From positions 992,001 to 1,056,000 of the forward strand of contig CAWHKV010000002.1 of the NCBI GenBank assembly GCA_963830175.1: a stretch of 64,000 nt of DNA. Direction: 5' to 3'. The DNA is from JBBRBB01 sp963830175 (GTDB taxonomy: Bacteria > Bacteroidota > Bacteroidia > Chitinophagales > Chitinophagaceae). Made by a program: the position numbers and the translations under genes. The stretch's first letter is position 1. Every line of letters begins with the position of its first letter. The notes below the pieces were generated by a model. It ran no database searches and was not told the DNA's origin. It saw only the letters and a list, made by a program, of their open reading frames with translations. Positions 28,141 to 37,816 of the stretch are shown here, in pieces.

Positions 28141-30015
28141 CTACAATTCCCTGCCTACCGGGTAAAGGAGGTAACGGTCATCATAATATTTTGTTTTACT
28201 GTAAAACCAGGTAAGTATCGCATTTTGATTGCCGGCAAAAGCAGCATCAACTCTTTTCTTTTCTTCAAACTCTTTTTTTAAGGCCGGTGAATCTTCCAGC
28301 ATCTTTTTGGCCATAGGTTCCATAACATACGCTTCTATATATTCGGTTCGTTGAAAAATGTTATTAAAAAATCCCCAGCTTAAATAAGAATCTTTTGAAG
28401 AAGGCTCTAAAAGTATAATTGCAAGATCGCCCAAAGGCTGGTCGGTAGAGATGTACACCGATCCTGCCGGATATAGCTGGTTGCGCATTTCAGTTTTAAT
28501 AGTTCCATGCACCTGTATATGCCCCTCAAAAGGCTGCACCTGATTATCTTCGTTTCCAAAAATTGCATTTTCAATTCTATACATTTCAACAGCAACTTCG
28601 CGGGGTTCGGTTATTTGCATCATTTTAATTCCATGCATATTTAATCGGCTAATAACCTCCTCGTTTGCGGGCGGTATCCAGTAGCCTTTGGGCCGCGCAA
28701 TAAAATCGGTAGCTTCTGAAGCTATGTAATTAACTATTTGCGTGGTTTCGGGTTTGCCAAGCCATTCAATATACGTCGCACCGGTTACAGGTGATTTTAA
28801 TGTTCTGGATTTTACGCCAAGAAATTTCAGGCTATCGGGCGCAATAGCAGCATTTTCATTGGTGCGCAGCTCTGCAGCTTTTTCAAAATTTACTGCACTG
28901 GTCATTTGCGGTACTTTAAAAGCAATGGGCAAAGGGTTTTGTCTTTTTGCTTTATCCTGTTCAGTAATAGCTTTGAGCGTTGATCCCTGCGATGCCAATT
29001 GCTGCAGGGTGCTTTCAAGCAATACATAGGTACCCAGCACCCTTTGTTTAAAAGGTTTCAAAGAATGATTTTCGACCAGCACTGTTGGCATATGCCGAAG
29101 GTTGCCATAACTGTCAGAAAATCTTGGTCCGCCTGCAATAACCACGTTACCTGCGGTAAAATCCATATCATTTAATGCGAATAATAGTTGCCCGGGTATA
29201 TGCCCGTTTGCTAATAAAGATTTGTCTGCCGCAGGTTTATATTTATTTTCCAGCCAATCAGCGATGCCAGGTGAATTGCCCTGTTGTCCAATTCCACCAA
29301 ATGTAATGTCGTACTGGTAGTCGGCACCATCCGTAACGTGTATATCCATGTATAAACTGGGGTCGTATTCGTTCATCACGTTTACTACGGCACGTACTTC
29401 TTTGGTATCCAGTTTTGCATAATCCCTGTTGAGGTTCAGGTTTTGTGCATTGGTTCTCCATCCCATATTTTCAGGCCCGCGTTGGTTTGGACGATTGTAG
29501 GGTGAGGAGCGTTCATGCGCGTCCACACTTAGTATGGGAATGAATAAAAAATTCACATTGTCAATGAGTGATTGCTTGTTGCCAAAAGCAATATCGCGCA
29601 ACAACATCATGCCCGCATCTTTTCCATCAATCTCACCTGAGTGAATGCCTGCCTGCGCCAGCAACAAAGGTTTGCCAGAATTCTTTAATGCTTCGGGTGT
29701 TGTGAATTTTTCTGTGGAAGCAACGATCATGTAAATATCCCTGTTTTCTACACTTTTACCGATAGAAACCATAGTAAGAAGCGGGGAAGCATCAGCTAGC
29801 TTTTTAAACCAGTCCATTGTTTGCTGGTAGGTTGGTGTCAGATTGAAAGATGATGTTTCTGCAGGTGTGATCCAAGGGTCGTTCGCTTTGGCAATTAGTG
29901 CTTCACTCTTGCCATGCCATTCCCGCGAGGGTGGCAGAAAATTTTGCGCGGCAGAAGTAAGTGAAATGAATAAGCAGAAGGCAGAAAAAAAAGGAGATTT
30001 TTTAAAACTAGTCAT
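28141..30015 (-). CDS. Secreted M14-family zinc carboxypeptidase
   Basis: A 624-residue exported metallopeptidase with a signal peptide (about 1-23). The M14 zinc motif is present as HSGEIDGKDAG (HxxE), the third zinc ligand in MDIHVTDGADY, and the likely catalytic Glu in TVLVENHSLKPF. A long C-terminal region (about 380-624) beyond the peptidase domain is typical of Bacteroidota members and has no assigned function. The gene begins 17 bases after the APC permease gene on the same strand. The two could form a unit in which extracytoplasmic peptides are trimmed and amino acids are taken up (inference from order). Confidence 0.88.
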   Translation of the reverse strand: MTSFKKSPFFSAFCLFISLTSAAQNFLPPSREWHGKSEALIAKANDPWITPAETSSFNLTPTYQQTMDWFKKLADASPLLTMVSIGKSVENRDIYMIVASTEKFTTPEALKNSGKPLLLAQAGIHSGEIDGKDAGMMLLRDIAFGNKQSLIDNVNFLFIPILSVDAHERSSPYNRPNQRGPENMGWRTNAQNLNLNRDYAKLDTKEVRAVVNVMNEYDPSLYMDIHVTDGADYQYDITFGGIGQQGNSPGIADWLENKYKPAADKSLLANGHIPGQLLFALNDMDFTAGNVVIAGGPRFSDSYGNLRHMPTVLVENHSLKPFKQRVLGTYVLLESTLQQLASQGSTLKAITEQDKAKRQNPLPIAFKVPQMTSAVNFEKAAELRTNENAAIAPDSLKFLGVKSRTLKSPVTGATYIEWLGKPETTQIVNYIASEATDFIARPKGYWIPPANEEVISRLNMHGIKMMQITEPREVAVEMYRIENAIFGNEDNQVQPFEGHIQVHGTIKTEMRNQLYPAGSVYISTDQPLGDLAIILLEPSSKDSYLSWGFFNNIFQRTEYIEAYVMEPMAKKMLEDSPALKKEFEEKKRVDAAFAGNQNAILTWFYSKTKYYDDRYLLYPVGREL

Positions 30016-30032
30016 GAATAGATTTTTATTTA

Positions 30033-31364
30033 TTAATGCATGTTATCATTGTCAATATCAACAGTTTTATTTTTCAATTTTATGGTAATGAAATAGATGA
30101 TACACACAAATGCGAGAAAAATGAGCGTTGAAATTATTTCTGATTGTTTTAAACTGGTAAGTACCCAAATAATAGACAGGATGCCTATCACAGGAAACAG
30201 TAAACCTCCCGGCATTCTGAAAGTTTTGCCTGTGGCAGCCTTCGGTTTATTTCTTAGTTTAATGGTTGCTACTATTACAGCAAGGTAAACAATTAAAATG
30301 GCAGCAGTAGCGAGCACGGCTAACTGCGTAAATCCCCCGGAAATGGAAATGATAAAAATCAAAGATCCATAAACAATAACCGACACGTACGGGGTTGAAA
30401 ACCGGGGATGCACCTTGGATAGCATGCGCGGGAACATGCCATCCCTTGCACCTGCAAACAATATTCGTGGGGTTGCTAAAATGTCGGCACTTACATTTCC
30501 ACAACAGGAAACTGCTGCGGTGAGTAATAATATGGTGGCGCCTGCCGGGCCTACAATCGCTTCTGCCACCGCGGCCAGAGGTGCATTCTGGTAAGCGGCC
30601 ATATTAGCGCCTAACATGCCCTGCGTTACGAACTGCAGCAACAGGTAAACGACAAGTATTAATACTCCACCGAGCAGTATACTCAGTGGTATGGTGCGTT
30701 GCGGATTTTTTAATTCACCGCTTACGCTCAGGCAGTTTTCAAAACCTGCGAAAGCGAAGAATAAAATAAGGGTGGAATTACTAAAATTTTTAAAAGACGG
30801 TACGTTATTAAAAGTAAAATGAACAGTATTCACGAGGCTGAGCCCAAAAATGATGATACCAAAGAGTGGCAATAATTTTATGATAGTAAGCAACTTCACA
30901 AAACCCATTCCCTGTTTGGCGCTGCGCACATTAACGAAAATGAGCACGGCAATTATTGAAAAAAACAGAGCGCCCCGGTATAAAGGATTACTGAATGCAG
31001 GAAGTATTATAGCAAGCGAATCAGCAACGACATTCAATAATGCTGCACTGCTAAAAATACTCCACGCAAAAAAGTAAACCCAGTTTACGATATACCCTGC
31101 TAAGGGTCCGAATGCAGCTTCTACATACGCATAAGAGCCTCCACTACTTGTAACTATGCTGCCAACCTCTGCGTAGCAAAGCATGATGGAGGCGAGCATT
31201 AGCCCGCAAAACAGGTAACCGATAAACGCATATGTATTAAGCTGAACACCGACAATGGCAGGCAGGGCAAAAATGCCTGCACCAATAACACCATTCACAA
31301 TCCCTAATGTTAAACCCCAAACGCCAATTTCTCTTTTTAAACCTTCCGACGTTTTGGTTGACAT
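30033..31364 (-). CDS. APC-superfamily amino acid permease
   Basis: A 443-residue inner-membrane transporter with twelve predicted helices. The first helix contains GVIGAGIFALPAIVG, the glycine-rich unwound substrate site of APC transporters. Helix 3 and the following loop read SSGGSYAYVEAAFGPLAGYIVNW, typical of the AAT/APA branch; helix 6 contains FFAFAGFENCL. The substrate is unknown. It is the first gene of a probable two-gene unit with the M14 carboxypeptidase, consistent with uptake of released amino acids. Confidence 0.9.
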   Translation of the reverse strand: MSTKTSEGLKREIGVWGLTLGIVNGVIGAGIFALPAIVGVQLNTYAFIGYLFCGLMLASIMLCYAEVGSIVTSSGGSYAYVEAAFGPLAGYIVNWVYFFAWSIFSSAALLNVVADSLAIILPAFSNPLYRGALFFSIIAVLIFVNVRSAKQGMGFVKLLTIIKLLPLFGIIIFGLSLVNTVHFTFNNVPSFKNFSNSTLILFFAFAGFENCLSVSGELKNPQRTIPLSILLGGVLILVVYLLLQFVTQGMLGANMAAYQNAPLAAVAEAIVGPAGATILLLTAAVSCCGNVSADILATPRILFAGARDGMFPRMLSKVHPRFSTPYVSVIVYGSLIFIISISGGFTQLAVLATAAILIVYLAVIVATIKLRNKPKAATGKTFRMPGGLLFPVIGILSIIWVLTSLKQSEIISTLIFLAFVCIIYFITIKLKNKTVDIDNDNMH

Positions 31365-31535
31365 AATTATTGCTGAGAATGTATGGTAATTTTATCAACC
31401 TGTAAAATAGAAAATAATTTTAATCAAATTCAAACTTAAATTCATTTAACCGTCTTGCGTATTTATTATAAAAAAGTGCTTCTGCTAATTTTTTAAATTA
31501 AAAGTTCAGCTTTTGCTTTTCATTTAGTAGTGATG

Positions 31536-32177
31536 TTAATTCACTTTAATACCTGTAAACCATAAATGAAATTTGCCATCTTTCGATTTGTGTTCCTGTG
31601 CTATCATCAACCCATTAAAGTCATCATAATTTTCCCAACTTGTAACCAACGGATCTTCCATGGCACCTCCAGGATGAAAAGCCCATTCCTGTATAAGTTT
31701 CTTGTCATCCACAAATACTTCATACATATCACCCGGTGTAAATCCATCTGTATCATTATAACTTACAACCCATTTATTTAAGGTTTTTCCGCTAATTGGG
31801 GCAGCCACTTTTCCACTTTCTTTTATTTGCGCACCGCTATCCCATTTCATGTGCATAGGAAATAACAACCAGTATTCATCATTTGTAAAACGGGCGTTTA
31901 AATTCTTTAATTCCGTTGTAGATGTGTCTGTCCGGCTGAAACGTGTGCTGCTGCTGTCTGTTACAAAAACAGCTTCGTTCGTTTGTGGATACCATTGCCA
32001 GTGCCTGCTGTTGTCTTTTAAAGTATCAACCTGTATATTAAATGTAAATTCAAGCATTTGAACTTTATTGAAATTTTCAACACCGTTTGCCACTGCAATA
32101 TCGTGGGCTGGTTGGTTATTCTGCGTGGTAGAATTACATGCAAAAAATAATATTGAAAAAATGAATGCCCATCTCAT
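31536..32177 (-). CDS. Putative lipoprotein, function unknown
   Basis: A 213-residue protein with a very short signal peptide and lipobox FFAC at about residue 14. The mature part is rich in aromatic residues and alternating strands (WQWYPQTNEAVFV, WLLFPMHMKWDSG, EWAFHPGG), which suggests a beta-rich, LolA-like half-barrel; this is a shape-based guess. No known family was recognised with certainty. It is divergent from the TPR-HTH regulator gene, with about 270 bases between them. Confidence 0.65.
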   Translation of the reverse strand: MRWAFIFSILFFACNSTTQNNQPAHDIAVANGVENFNKVQMLEFTFNIQVDTLKDNSRHWQWYPQTNEAVFVTDSSSTRFSRTDTSTTELKNLNARFTNDEYWLLFPMHMKWDSGAQIKESGKVAAPISGKTLNKWVVSYNDTDGFTPGDMYEVFVDDKKLIQEWAFHPGGAMEDPLVTSWENYDDFNGLMIAQEHKSKDGKFHLWFTGIKVN

Positions 32178-32450
32178 AATTTAAAATTGAATGGTGATTA
32201 AGTTTTAAAGATACGAGTGGCCGGTAAAGCAACACACATTTGTTTATCTCTAATTCTATTTTTAGAAAAAGAGATTAATCAATATTGATTAAAGCAAAAA
32301 TGAATTTGATTTATTGCTATTATACGCAGAACAAAATAATACTTGCTTATTGCGACAAAAGATTTCCGGTGTAACCGAGGTCCATCCATTGCTCTTATTG
32401 TATTTAACAAGAATGTATTATTTTCGAAATACAAAATAATCATCTTCCCT

Positions 32451-34199
32451 TTGACCCTAATTCTCAGGATCCTCCTCTTTATATCTTTTTTATTCTTATT
32501 ACAGCAAAGCCGCGCCCAAAAGTTTCCCTTTACTATTTCAGAATGCGTTAAGATGCTTAGCGATGGAAACGACAAAGAAAATGCTTCAACAAAAAAGATT
32601 GTGAGCTGGCTCGTTTATAATGTAGATAGTTCGCAGGGTGTGGCGTTTTTAAATAACTTATGGGAAAACCGTAGATCAGGTAACCTCTTTTTTGAACCAA
32701 GATATTTATGTATCAGGCAACAATTTATTATCAACAAAATTAACCCTGCATATTTAAACGACTATAAAACCCGGTGGTTGCCAGAAATAACCAGAGCCAT
32801 GAACCTGGCTTATAAAAGTGGCGACCAGGCTTTAATAGCGTTTGTTAGTTCGCAATACGCCTCGATTGCGTCAAGGTTTAACGAGACTGGTTTGGCAGTT
32901 ATGTATATGGTTAACAGTACATCGTTGTATGAGCAATTAAATATTAAAAGCAGTCCGGGGAATTACCAATTATTGGCAGAACTTCTTTATAAGATCCGGG
33001 AATATCGCAAGTCGTTGGAATATGCAAAAAAAGCAGTAGAGGTGGGGAAACAGTCAAAGAATGAATTTTTCTTTATTGTGTCATGTGTTAATACTATAGC
33101 ATTGGGTTACCACAGGTTAAAATTGTATGATTCAGCTTTCATCTTTTACAATCAGGCCTTAGAACTTAGCAAAAAGTTGCCTGATTCTTCTTGGAGGGGT
33201 TTTGTTTTGGGTAATATGGGGCAAATTTATTATGAACAAAAAAAATATGACACAGCCTTAGCCTTATTGTATAAGGATGCTGCTTTTAGCAGGGCGGGAA
33301 AATATTACGACGATGCTGGGAACGCCATGCAGTGGGCGGCGAAAACACATCTTGCACTTGGCAATACCAATAAAGCCCTGGATGATGTTCGCACCGCATT
33401 TAACCTCCTAAAATTATGGCCGGATGCTAATTACCAGAAAAATGCCTGTTATACTGCCACACAAATATTTAAAGCAAGGGGGGAATACGACAGCGCATTT
33501 TATTACAACAACTGTTATTCGGAATTAAATGATTCACTCGAAAAGGTAATTAACACAAGCAGCATATCTATTTCGCAGGCAAGGCTTAATGATGAGACAA
33601 GCAAATATAATATTCAGAAATTACGACAGGAAAAGGATGCACAACTGATGCAGAGAAACATTTTGATTGGTGGAATTCTTATTCTTTGCCTTCTGGCGTT
33701 GATGGTAATTAGCCGGCAGAGGTTAAAGTCAAAAATGAAAATGGAAAAAGTAATTCAGGAAAAGAAATTAATGGAGCAGGATATAGCATCTGCCAAAGAA
33801 CAGCTGAAATTGTTTACTGAAAAAATAATTGAAAAAACAACCCTTATTGAAAAACTGGAGAGCCAGGTTAATCACCAGCAAATTTCTGCATCCCAACAGT
33901 CCCTTATTTCTGAACTTAGCCAGCAAACCATTTTAACCGAACAGGATTGGTTAAGTTTTAAATCTCTTTTCGAAAAAATTTATCCCGGTTTTTTTGTCAA
34001 CCTTAAAGATCGCGTGGCAGATATTACCCTCGCAGAACAACGAATGGCGGCCCTTATTCGCCTGCAATTAACCTCAAAACAAATGGCCTCCATGCTCGGA
34101 ATTTCTGTTGACAGTGTGCACAAAACACGACAGCGTTTGCGCCAGCGTTTACATCTTTCAACTGAGGTGAATTTGGAGGAATATGTTGCCGGTGTATAA
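32451..34199 (+). CDS. Membrane-anchored TPR protein with C-terminal helix-turn-helix
   Basis: Layout in order: signal peptide, TPR-rich extracytoplasmic region (about 60-400), one transmembrane helix (NILIGGILILCLLALMVI), a coiled coil (about 450-500) and a C-terminal LuxR/sigma-like HTH with LTSKQMASMLGISVDSVHKT. This is the common Bacteroidota envelope-to-DNA regulator form. No ATG suits the start: the frame is open from a TTG at 32343. A TTG at 32451 gives MTLILRILLFISFLF, a good signal peptide ending at RAQ, and is chosen here. It precedes the metal-binding-repeat T9SS cargo gene and may regulate it. Ligand unknown. Confidence 0.78.
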   Translation: MTLILRILLFISFLFLLQQSRAQKFPFTISECVKMLSDGNDKENASTKKIVSWLVYNVDSSQGVAFLNNLWENRRSGNLFFEPRYLCIRQQFIINKINPAYLNDYKTRWLPEITRAMNLAYKSGDQALIAFVSSQYASIASRFNETGLAVMYMVNSTSLYEQLNIKSSPGNYQLLAELLYKIREYRKSLEYAKKAVEVGKQSKNEFFFIVSCVNTIALGYHRLKLYDSAFIFYNQALELSKKLPDSSWRGFVLGNMGQIYYEQKKYDTALALLYKDAAFSRAGKYYDDAGNAMQWAAKTHLALGNTNKALDDVRTAFNLLKLWPDANYQKNACYTATQIFKARGEYDSAFYYNNCYSELNDSLEKVINTSSISISQARLNDETSKYNIQKLRQEKDAQLMQRNILIGGILILCLLALMVISRQRLKSKMKMEKVIQEKKLMEQDIASAKEQLKLFTEKIIEKTTLIEKLESQVNHQQISASQQSLISELSQQTILTEQDWLSFKSLFEKIYPGFFVNLKDRVADITLAEQRMAALIRLQLTSKQMASMLGISVDSVHKTRQRLRQRLHLSTEVNLEEYVAGV

Positions 34200-34290
34200 T
34201 TAAATAATAATTTGAATTCGTATTGTATACTGGATGGTGTATTCATCAAAAACTATTTGATACACAATCTGCAAGGCTAAGCTACCATTG

Positions 34291-34324
34291 CTTTGTCCGG
34301 TCTTTGTCCGGTAGCCTGTCCGGT
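34291..34324 (+). repeat. Tandem TGTCCGGT repeat upstream of the T9SS cargo gene
   Basis: CTTTGTCCGGT occurs twice head to tail (34291-34301, 34302-34312) and the core TGTCCGGT a third time at 34317-34324. It lies in the 267-base gap between the TPR-HTH regulator and the cargo gene. It may be a protein-binding site, or a remnant with no role. Confidence 0.6.
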
Positions 34325-34466
34325 TTTTGTACCCCCCTGTCAGCCTTTTGTCGCCTGTATTACTTGGAAAGCTTGTGCGACCCATAGTACCTTACTTAAG
34401 GCAAAAATCTTTCATTTTATTTAATCAACAAAGAGCCATTTCATCCGCACATTTAAACCCAAAATC

Positions 34467-36257
34467 ATGAAATTATTTTTAAAAGAAACACTCAGGATAA
34501 TAAACCAAAAAATAATCTGGCCCCTATTCCTTAGAATTTCAACGATTTTTTCTATTACCCTCATGCTAATTTTTTTTAGTTCTATTAAACTGAACGCTCA
34601 ATTGAAGGAAAGCCCCTTAACTGCCAATAAAGGGGTATATAATCTTGTTCAAACCCTGGTTCATTGGGACATTGAAAATGGAGGTGGTAGTTCCACTGAT
34701 AATTGTAGCGAGCAATATTTTGTTTTAGATGCAGACAATGATGATTATTATTATGGCGAGGACGTTTATTTTCAATGCAAATCCCCGGGCGCAGGCTATG
34801 TGCTTCTTGGTAATAAAAAACCGGGCGACTGTAATGATGGAGACCCAGCAATTCACCCGGGCGCAACAGAACTTGCTAATGGCATTGATGATGACTGTAA
34901 TGGTATTGTTGATGACATAACGGTAACCTACAAGTTTTACCTTGACAATGATGGTGATGGATATGGAAATGCCGCCATTTCAGTAACAAGGGAAACAAAT
35001 GATTTGCCAGCCGGTTATGCAAGAGAGAATACAGATTGTGACGATGAGAATGCAAGCATAAATCCCGGAACAATTTGGGTAATTGATGTGGACCATGATA
35101 ATTATTTTGTTGGTACGCCGATAATTCAGTGCACATCCCCGGGAACTGATTACGTGATATACATTAATCAGATTGCACGCGATTGCAATGATTATAATGC
35201 CGCAGCTAATATTTTACTTACCTGGTTTAAAGATGCAGACAACGACGGGTTTAGTGACGGCGTGATTAAAAGACAATGTACCCGACCCTATGGCACCTAT
35301 AAAAAAGAAACAGAATTAATAAGTATGGCCGACGATTGTGATGATGATGATGCGGCAATAAATCCTAATGCGATTGAGGTTTTGGATGGTATTGATAATG
35401 ACTGTAATGGAATTATTGATGATGTCGCAGGCAACTTTACTTTTTACAGGGATGCCGATGGAGATTCTTATGGTAACCCGAACGACTTTGTTGAGGTAAA
35501 TACCAATGCCGCCCCAACAGGATATGTAAGCGATAATACAGATTGTAATGATAACAATGCACATGTAAACCCTGGCGCCCCAGAAATTTGCGGTAATGGA
35601 ATTGACGACAATTGCAACGGCCAGATAGATGAAAATTGCTGTAACAATATTTCCGGTGGAACTACAACTAATATTACCTCTAATAGCGCGCAATTAAACT
35701 GGACAGCAGCGGTAAATCCCAAATTATGGCAGGTAGTATATAGGTCCACAAAACCTGGTTCTTCCTGGGTTTTATTGCCAAATCTAAATGGTTCAGTTCG
35801 TTCTGTATTGCTAACTAACCTGTTGCCAAACCAGGGATATAACTGGAGAGTAAGGGCAAGGTGCGGAACAACGTGGACAAGTTATTCTGGGTTTATAAAC
35901 TTTAAAACGCTGAGAAATACCTCTTTTGCAAACGGCGGCAATCAAATGAATAACAGGCAGGGTGAAAAAGTTGAGGATGCCTTGTCATTAAAAACCAACG
36001 CGCTGTTGGTGTATCCAAACCCTTCACAGGGGGTATTTATGTTGGAGTTGCAACTAGGTAACCTTAGTAATTCTAAAGCCCGTATTCAGCTTACGGATAT
36101 GGCTGGCAAAATAGTGCATACTGTGGAAACTAAAATGAATAATGGCATGATGCAGAAATTGATCAGCATGCCGGGTACATTGGCAAATGGAAATTACGTT
36201 GTTAATGTTTTAATTGATAATACAGTGTACAAAACAAGACTGGTGTATGCCAAATAG
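34467..36257 (+). CDS. Secreted T9SS cargo with Asp-rich metal-binding (MopE-like) repeats
   Basis: A 596-residue protein with a long N-terminal signal region ending at about LNAQ (residue 45). Between about 88 and 390 it holds five Asp- and Asn-rich units, each with a DADNDDYY or DNDGDGYGN start, a CxSPG or similar middle, and GIDNDCNGIIDD at the end. These match the putative metal-binding motif of MopE-type proteins and probably bind calcium or other cations. A fibronectin III-like domain follows (about 395-485). The C-terminus (about 510-596, with VYPNPSQGVF) is a type A T9SS sorting domain, so export through T9SS and surface attachment are expected. A terminator follows. Confidence 0.85.
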   Translation: MKLFLKETLRIINQKIIWPLFLRISTIFSITLMLIFFSSIKLNAQLKESPLTANKGVYNLVQTLVHWDIENGGGSSTDNCSEQYFVLDADNDDYYYGEDVYFQCKSPGAGYVLLGNKKPGDCNDGDPAIHPGATELANGIDDDCNGIVDDITVTYKFYLDNDGDGYGNAAISVTRETNDLPAGYARENTDCDDENASINPGTIWVIDVDHDNYFVGTPIIQCTSPGTDYVIYINQIARDCNDYNAAANILLTWFKDADNDGFSDGVIKRQCTRPYGTYKKETELISMADDCDDDDAAINPNAIEVLDGIDNDCNGIIDDVAGNFTFYRDADGDSYGNPNDFVEVNTNAAPTGYVSDNTDCNDNNAHVNPGAPEICGNGIDDNCNGQIDENCCNNISGGTTTNITSNSAQLNWTAAVNPKLWQVVYRSTKPGSSWVLLPNLNGSVRSVLLTNLLPNQGYNWRVRARCGTTWTSYSGFINFKTLRNTSFANGGNQMNNRQGEKVEDALSLKTNALLVYPNPSQGVFMLELQLGNLSNSKARIQLTDMAGKIVHTVETKMNNGMMQKLISMPGTLANGNYVVNVLIDNTVYKTRLVYAK

Positions 36258-36273
36258 TTTTGAGACTGGTTTT

Positions 36274-36302
36274 AAAAGCCCGGCTTTTGCCGGGCTTTTT
36301 TT
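36274..36302 (+). terminator. Intrinsic terminator of the metal-binding-repeat protein gene
   Basis: Perfect 11-bp stem (AAAAGCCCGGC at 36274-36284 with GCCGGGCTTTT at 36289-36299), four-base loop, T-run to about 36303. Confidence 0.92.
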
Positions 36303-36363
36303 TAGGAAAAAATATAGCATCCATATTGAATGATACAGCAAGAACAATAAGTTATGTTAAGGG

Positions 36364-37101
36364 CTATTTGCTTTTTAGTGAATCACTCATCAGGTTCAAT
36401 TTATACAATAGGTTTTTTCTTTTATTAATAACCATTCCAAATAGGGGTTCAGGACTATAGCTATCCGCAGGCGCCGCACCTAAGAACATGCTGTATCCTT
36501 TACCTCCTGCAAAGAAGCCTGTTTCGCCATCTTCCATCACTGAAATGCCTGTTGCATCCGTTCCATTTTCTCCATCAAGGGCCATAACCACCCGGTTTTC
36601 GTCATTGCCTACGTTAAGTACGCCAATGCCTCCCCTTTCAAAGCCATGGTTGTCACAAAATATAAGACCGGTTTGTTTACCAATGCGTTGCCCGATGTTG
36701 GCATCCGGTACACCGTCACCCATGCAAACCCTGTCATAACCCTGCTCATCTAAAATTAGAATACCATTGGATTTATGATTATAATTTTGGTACCATTTCA
36801 TATACTGGTCAGCATTTCCAAACCGGTGAGACCAGAGCGCCCTAACCCGCGCGGTATCGGTGCGAACACGGTTTCGTGCCTGTGGTACTGGCGCCCCGAT
36901 CAATATTCTTTCCCTGCCTTCGTTATCAACAATGATTAATCCTTTAGCCCGAAGTACTTTATTCTCATCCGCTTCGCTAAATGAAAACAGTAATCGTGAA
37001 GCGAGACCAAGTATGATTAATGATGCTAGTAAAATTATTTTATTCAGAAGTTTTTTTTGCTGAATCAATTGTTGTTGGAGTGATTGGAGCTGATTATCCA
37101 T
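36364..37101 (-). CDS. Membrane-anchored repeat protein of unknown function
   Basis: The 245-residue product begins with a Gln-rich helix (QSLQQQLIQQKKLL) and one hydrophobic helix (about 19-40), then an extracytoplasmic part. That part contains at least three copies of a repeat: GLIIVDNEGRERILIG, GILILDEQGYDRVCMG and GLIFCDNHGFERGGIG. The consensus is G-[LI]-I-x-x-D-x-x-G-x-x-R-x-x-x-G, and a less regular fourth copy (TGISVMEDGETGFFAGG) follows. The spacing suggests a beta-strand repeat domain. I do not recognise the family. It is monocistronic or leads weakly to no neighbour; the gene upstream on this strand is the NTF2-like lipoprotein. Confidence 0.7.
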   Translation of the reverse strand: MDNQLQSLQQQLIQQKKLLNKIILLASLIILGLASRLLFSFSEADENKVLRAKGLIIVDNEGRERILIGAPVPQARNRVRTDTARVRALWSHRFGNADQYMKWYQNYNHKSNGILILDEQGYDRVCMGDGVPDANIGQRIGKQTGLIFCDNHGFERGGIGVLNVGNDENRVVMALDGENGTDATGISVMEDGETGFFAGGKGYSMFLGAAPADSYSPEPLFGMVINKRKNLLYKLNLMSDSLKSK

Positions 37102-37160
37102 ATGATAAAATTTTAAACAATTTTCTTTCTAATTATTTATAGTTAATAGGCCTGTGCGTT

Positions 37161-37625
37161 TTACTGTGAAAGGGCTGGTGTTGAAATGTCGACCACATTT
37201 TTCCATTGGCCATCACTTTGCTTACGCCAAATGCTTACTGCATCATTTTTTTGGGTGATTATTTTTCCGGTTGAGTCAGAGATAGACAGTTGCGAATCTT
37301 CCAGTATGTAGGCCATATCACCGCTTTCAGAAATATGAACGCTTTTGGGTTGCCATTTTATCTCGAAGCCAGGCATCGTAAAGCTTTCTGCTACCATTTG
37401 TTTTATTTCTTGTTTTCCATTCAACTTTGGCTGACCTGCAGACATTAATATTGCATCATCTGCCCAGTAACTAATGGTTTTTTCGAGATCTTTTGATACG
37501 GCTGCCTGTGACCATTCTTTACTTAACTGTAACAGTTTTTCTTCATCAGCTTTCGTATCAACAACACCCTGCTGGTTGCAACTTAATATTCCAAAAACAA
37601 AAGCGAGCGCTATAATTTTTTTCAT
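37161..37625 (-). CDS. NTF2-like / DUF4440-type lipoprotein
   Basis: A 154-residue product with lipoprotein signal peptide and lipobox ILSC (about residue 16). The mature part is a single SnoaL/NTF2-like cone fold: an N-terminal helix (LLQLSKEWSQAAVSKDLEK) followed by YWADDAILMSAGQPKLNGK, and C-terminal strands including VSIWRKQSDGQWKNVVD. These fit the DUF4440 group. Binding or catalytic role unknown. Confidence 0.83.
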   Translation of the reverse strand: MKKIIALAFVFGILSCNQQGVVDTKADEEKLLQLSKEWSQAAVSKDLEKTISYWADDAILMSAGQPKLNGKQEIKQMVAESFTMPGFEIKWQPKSVHISESGDMAYILEDSQLSISDSTGKIITQKNDAVSIWRKQSDGQWKNVVDISTPALSQ

Positions 37626-37816
37626 AATTGAACGGTTTAAAAATGAATAAAGGAAGGATCGAAGTAGGAAGAACCCTGCAATGGTAAATTAAGATTTTTA
37701 GCACATTACTTTTTGATCGGTATCAACGTATTCCAAAATATCTACCGGCTGACAATTTAAAGCTTGATTATAAACTGCTATTCACACTGTGTACATCAAC
37801 ACCTTTAAAAAGAAAC

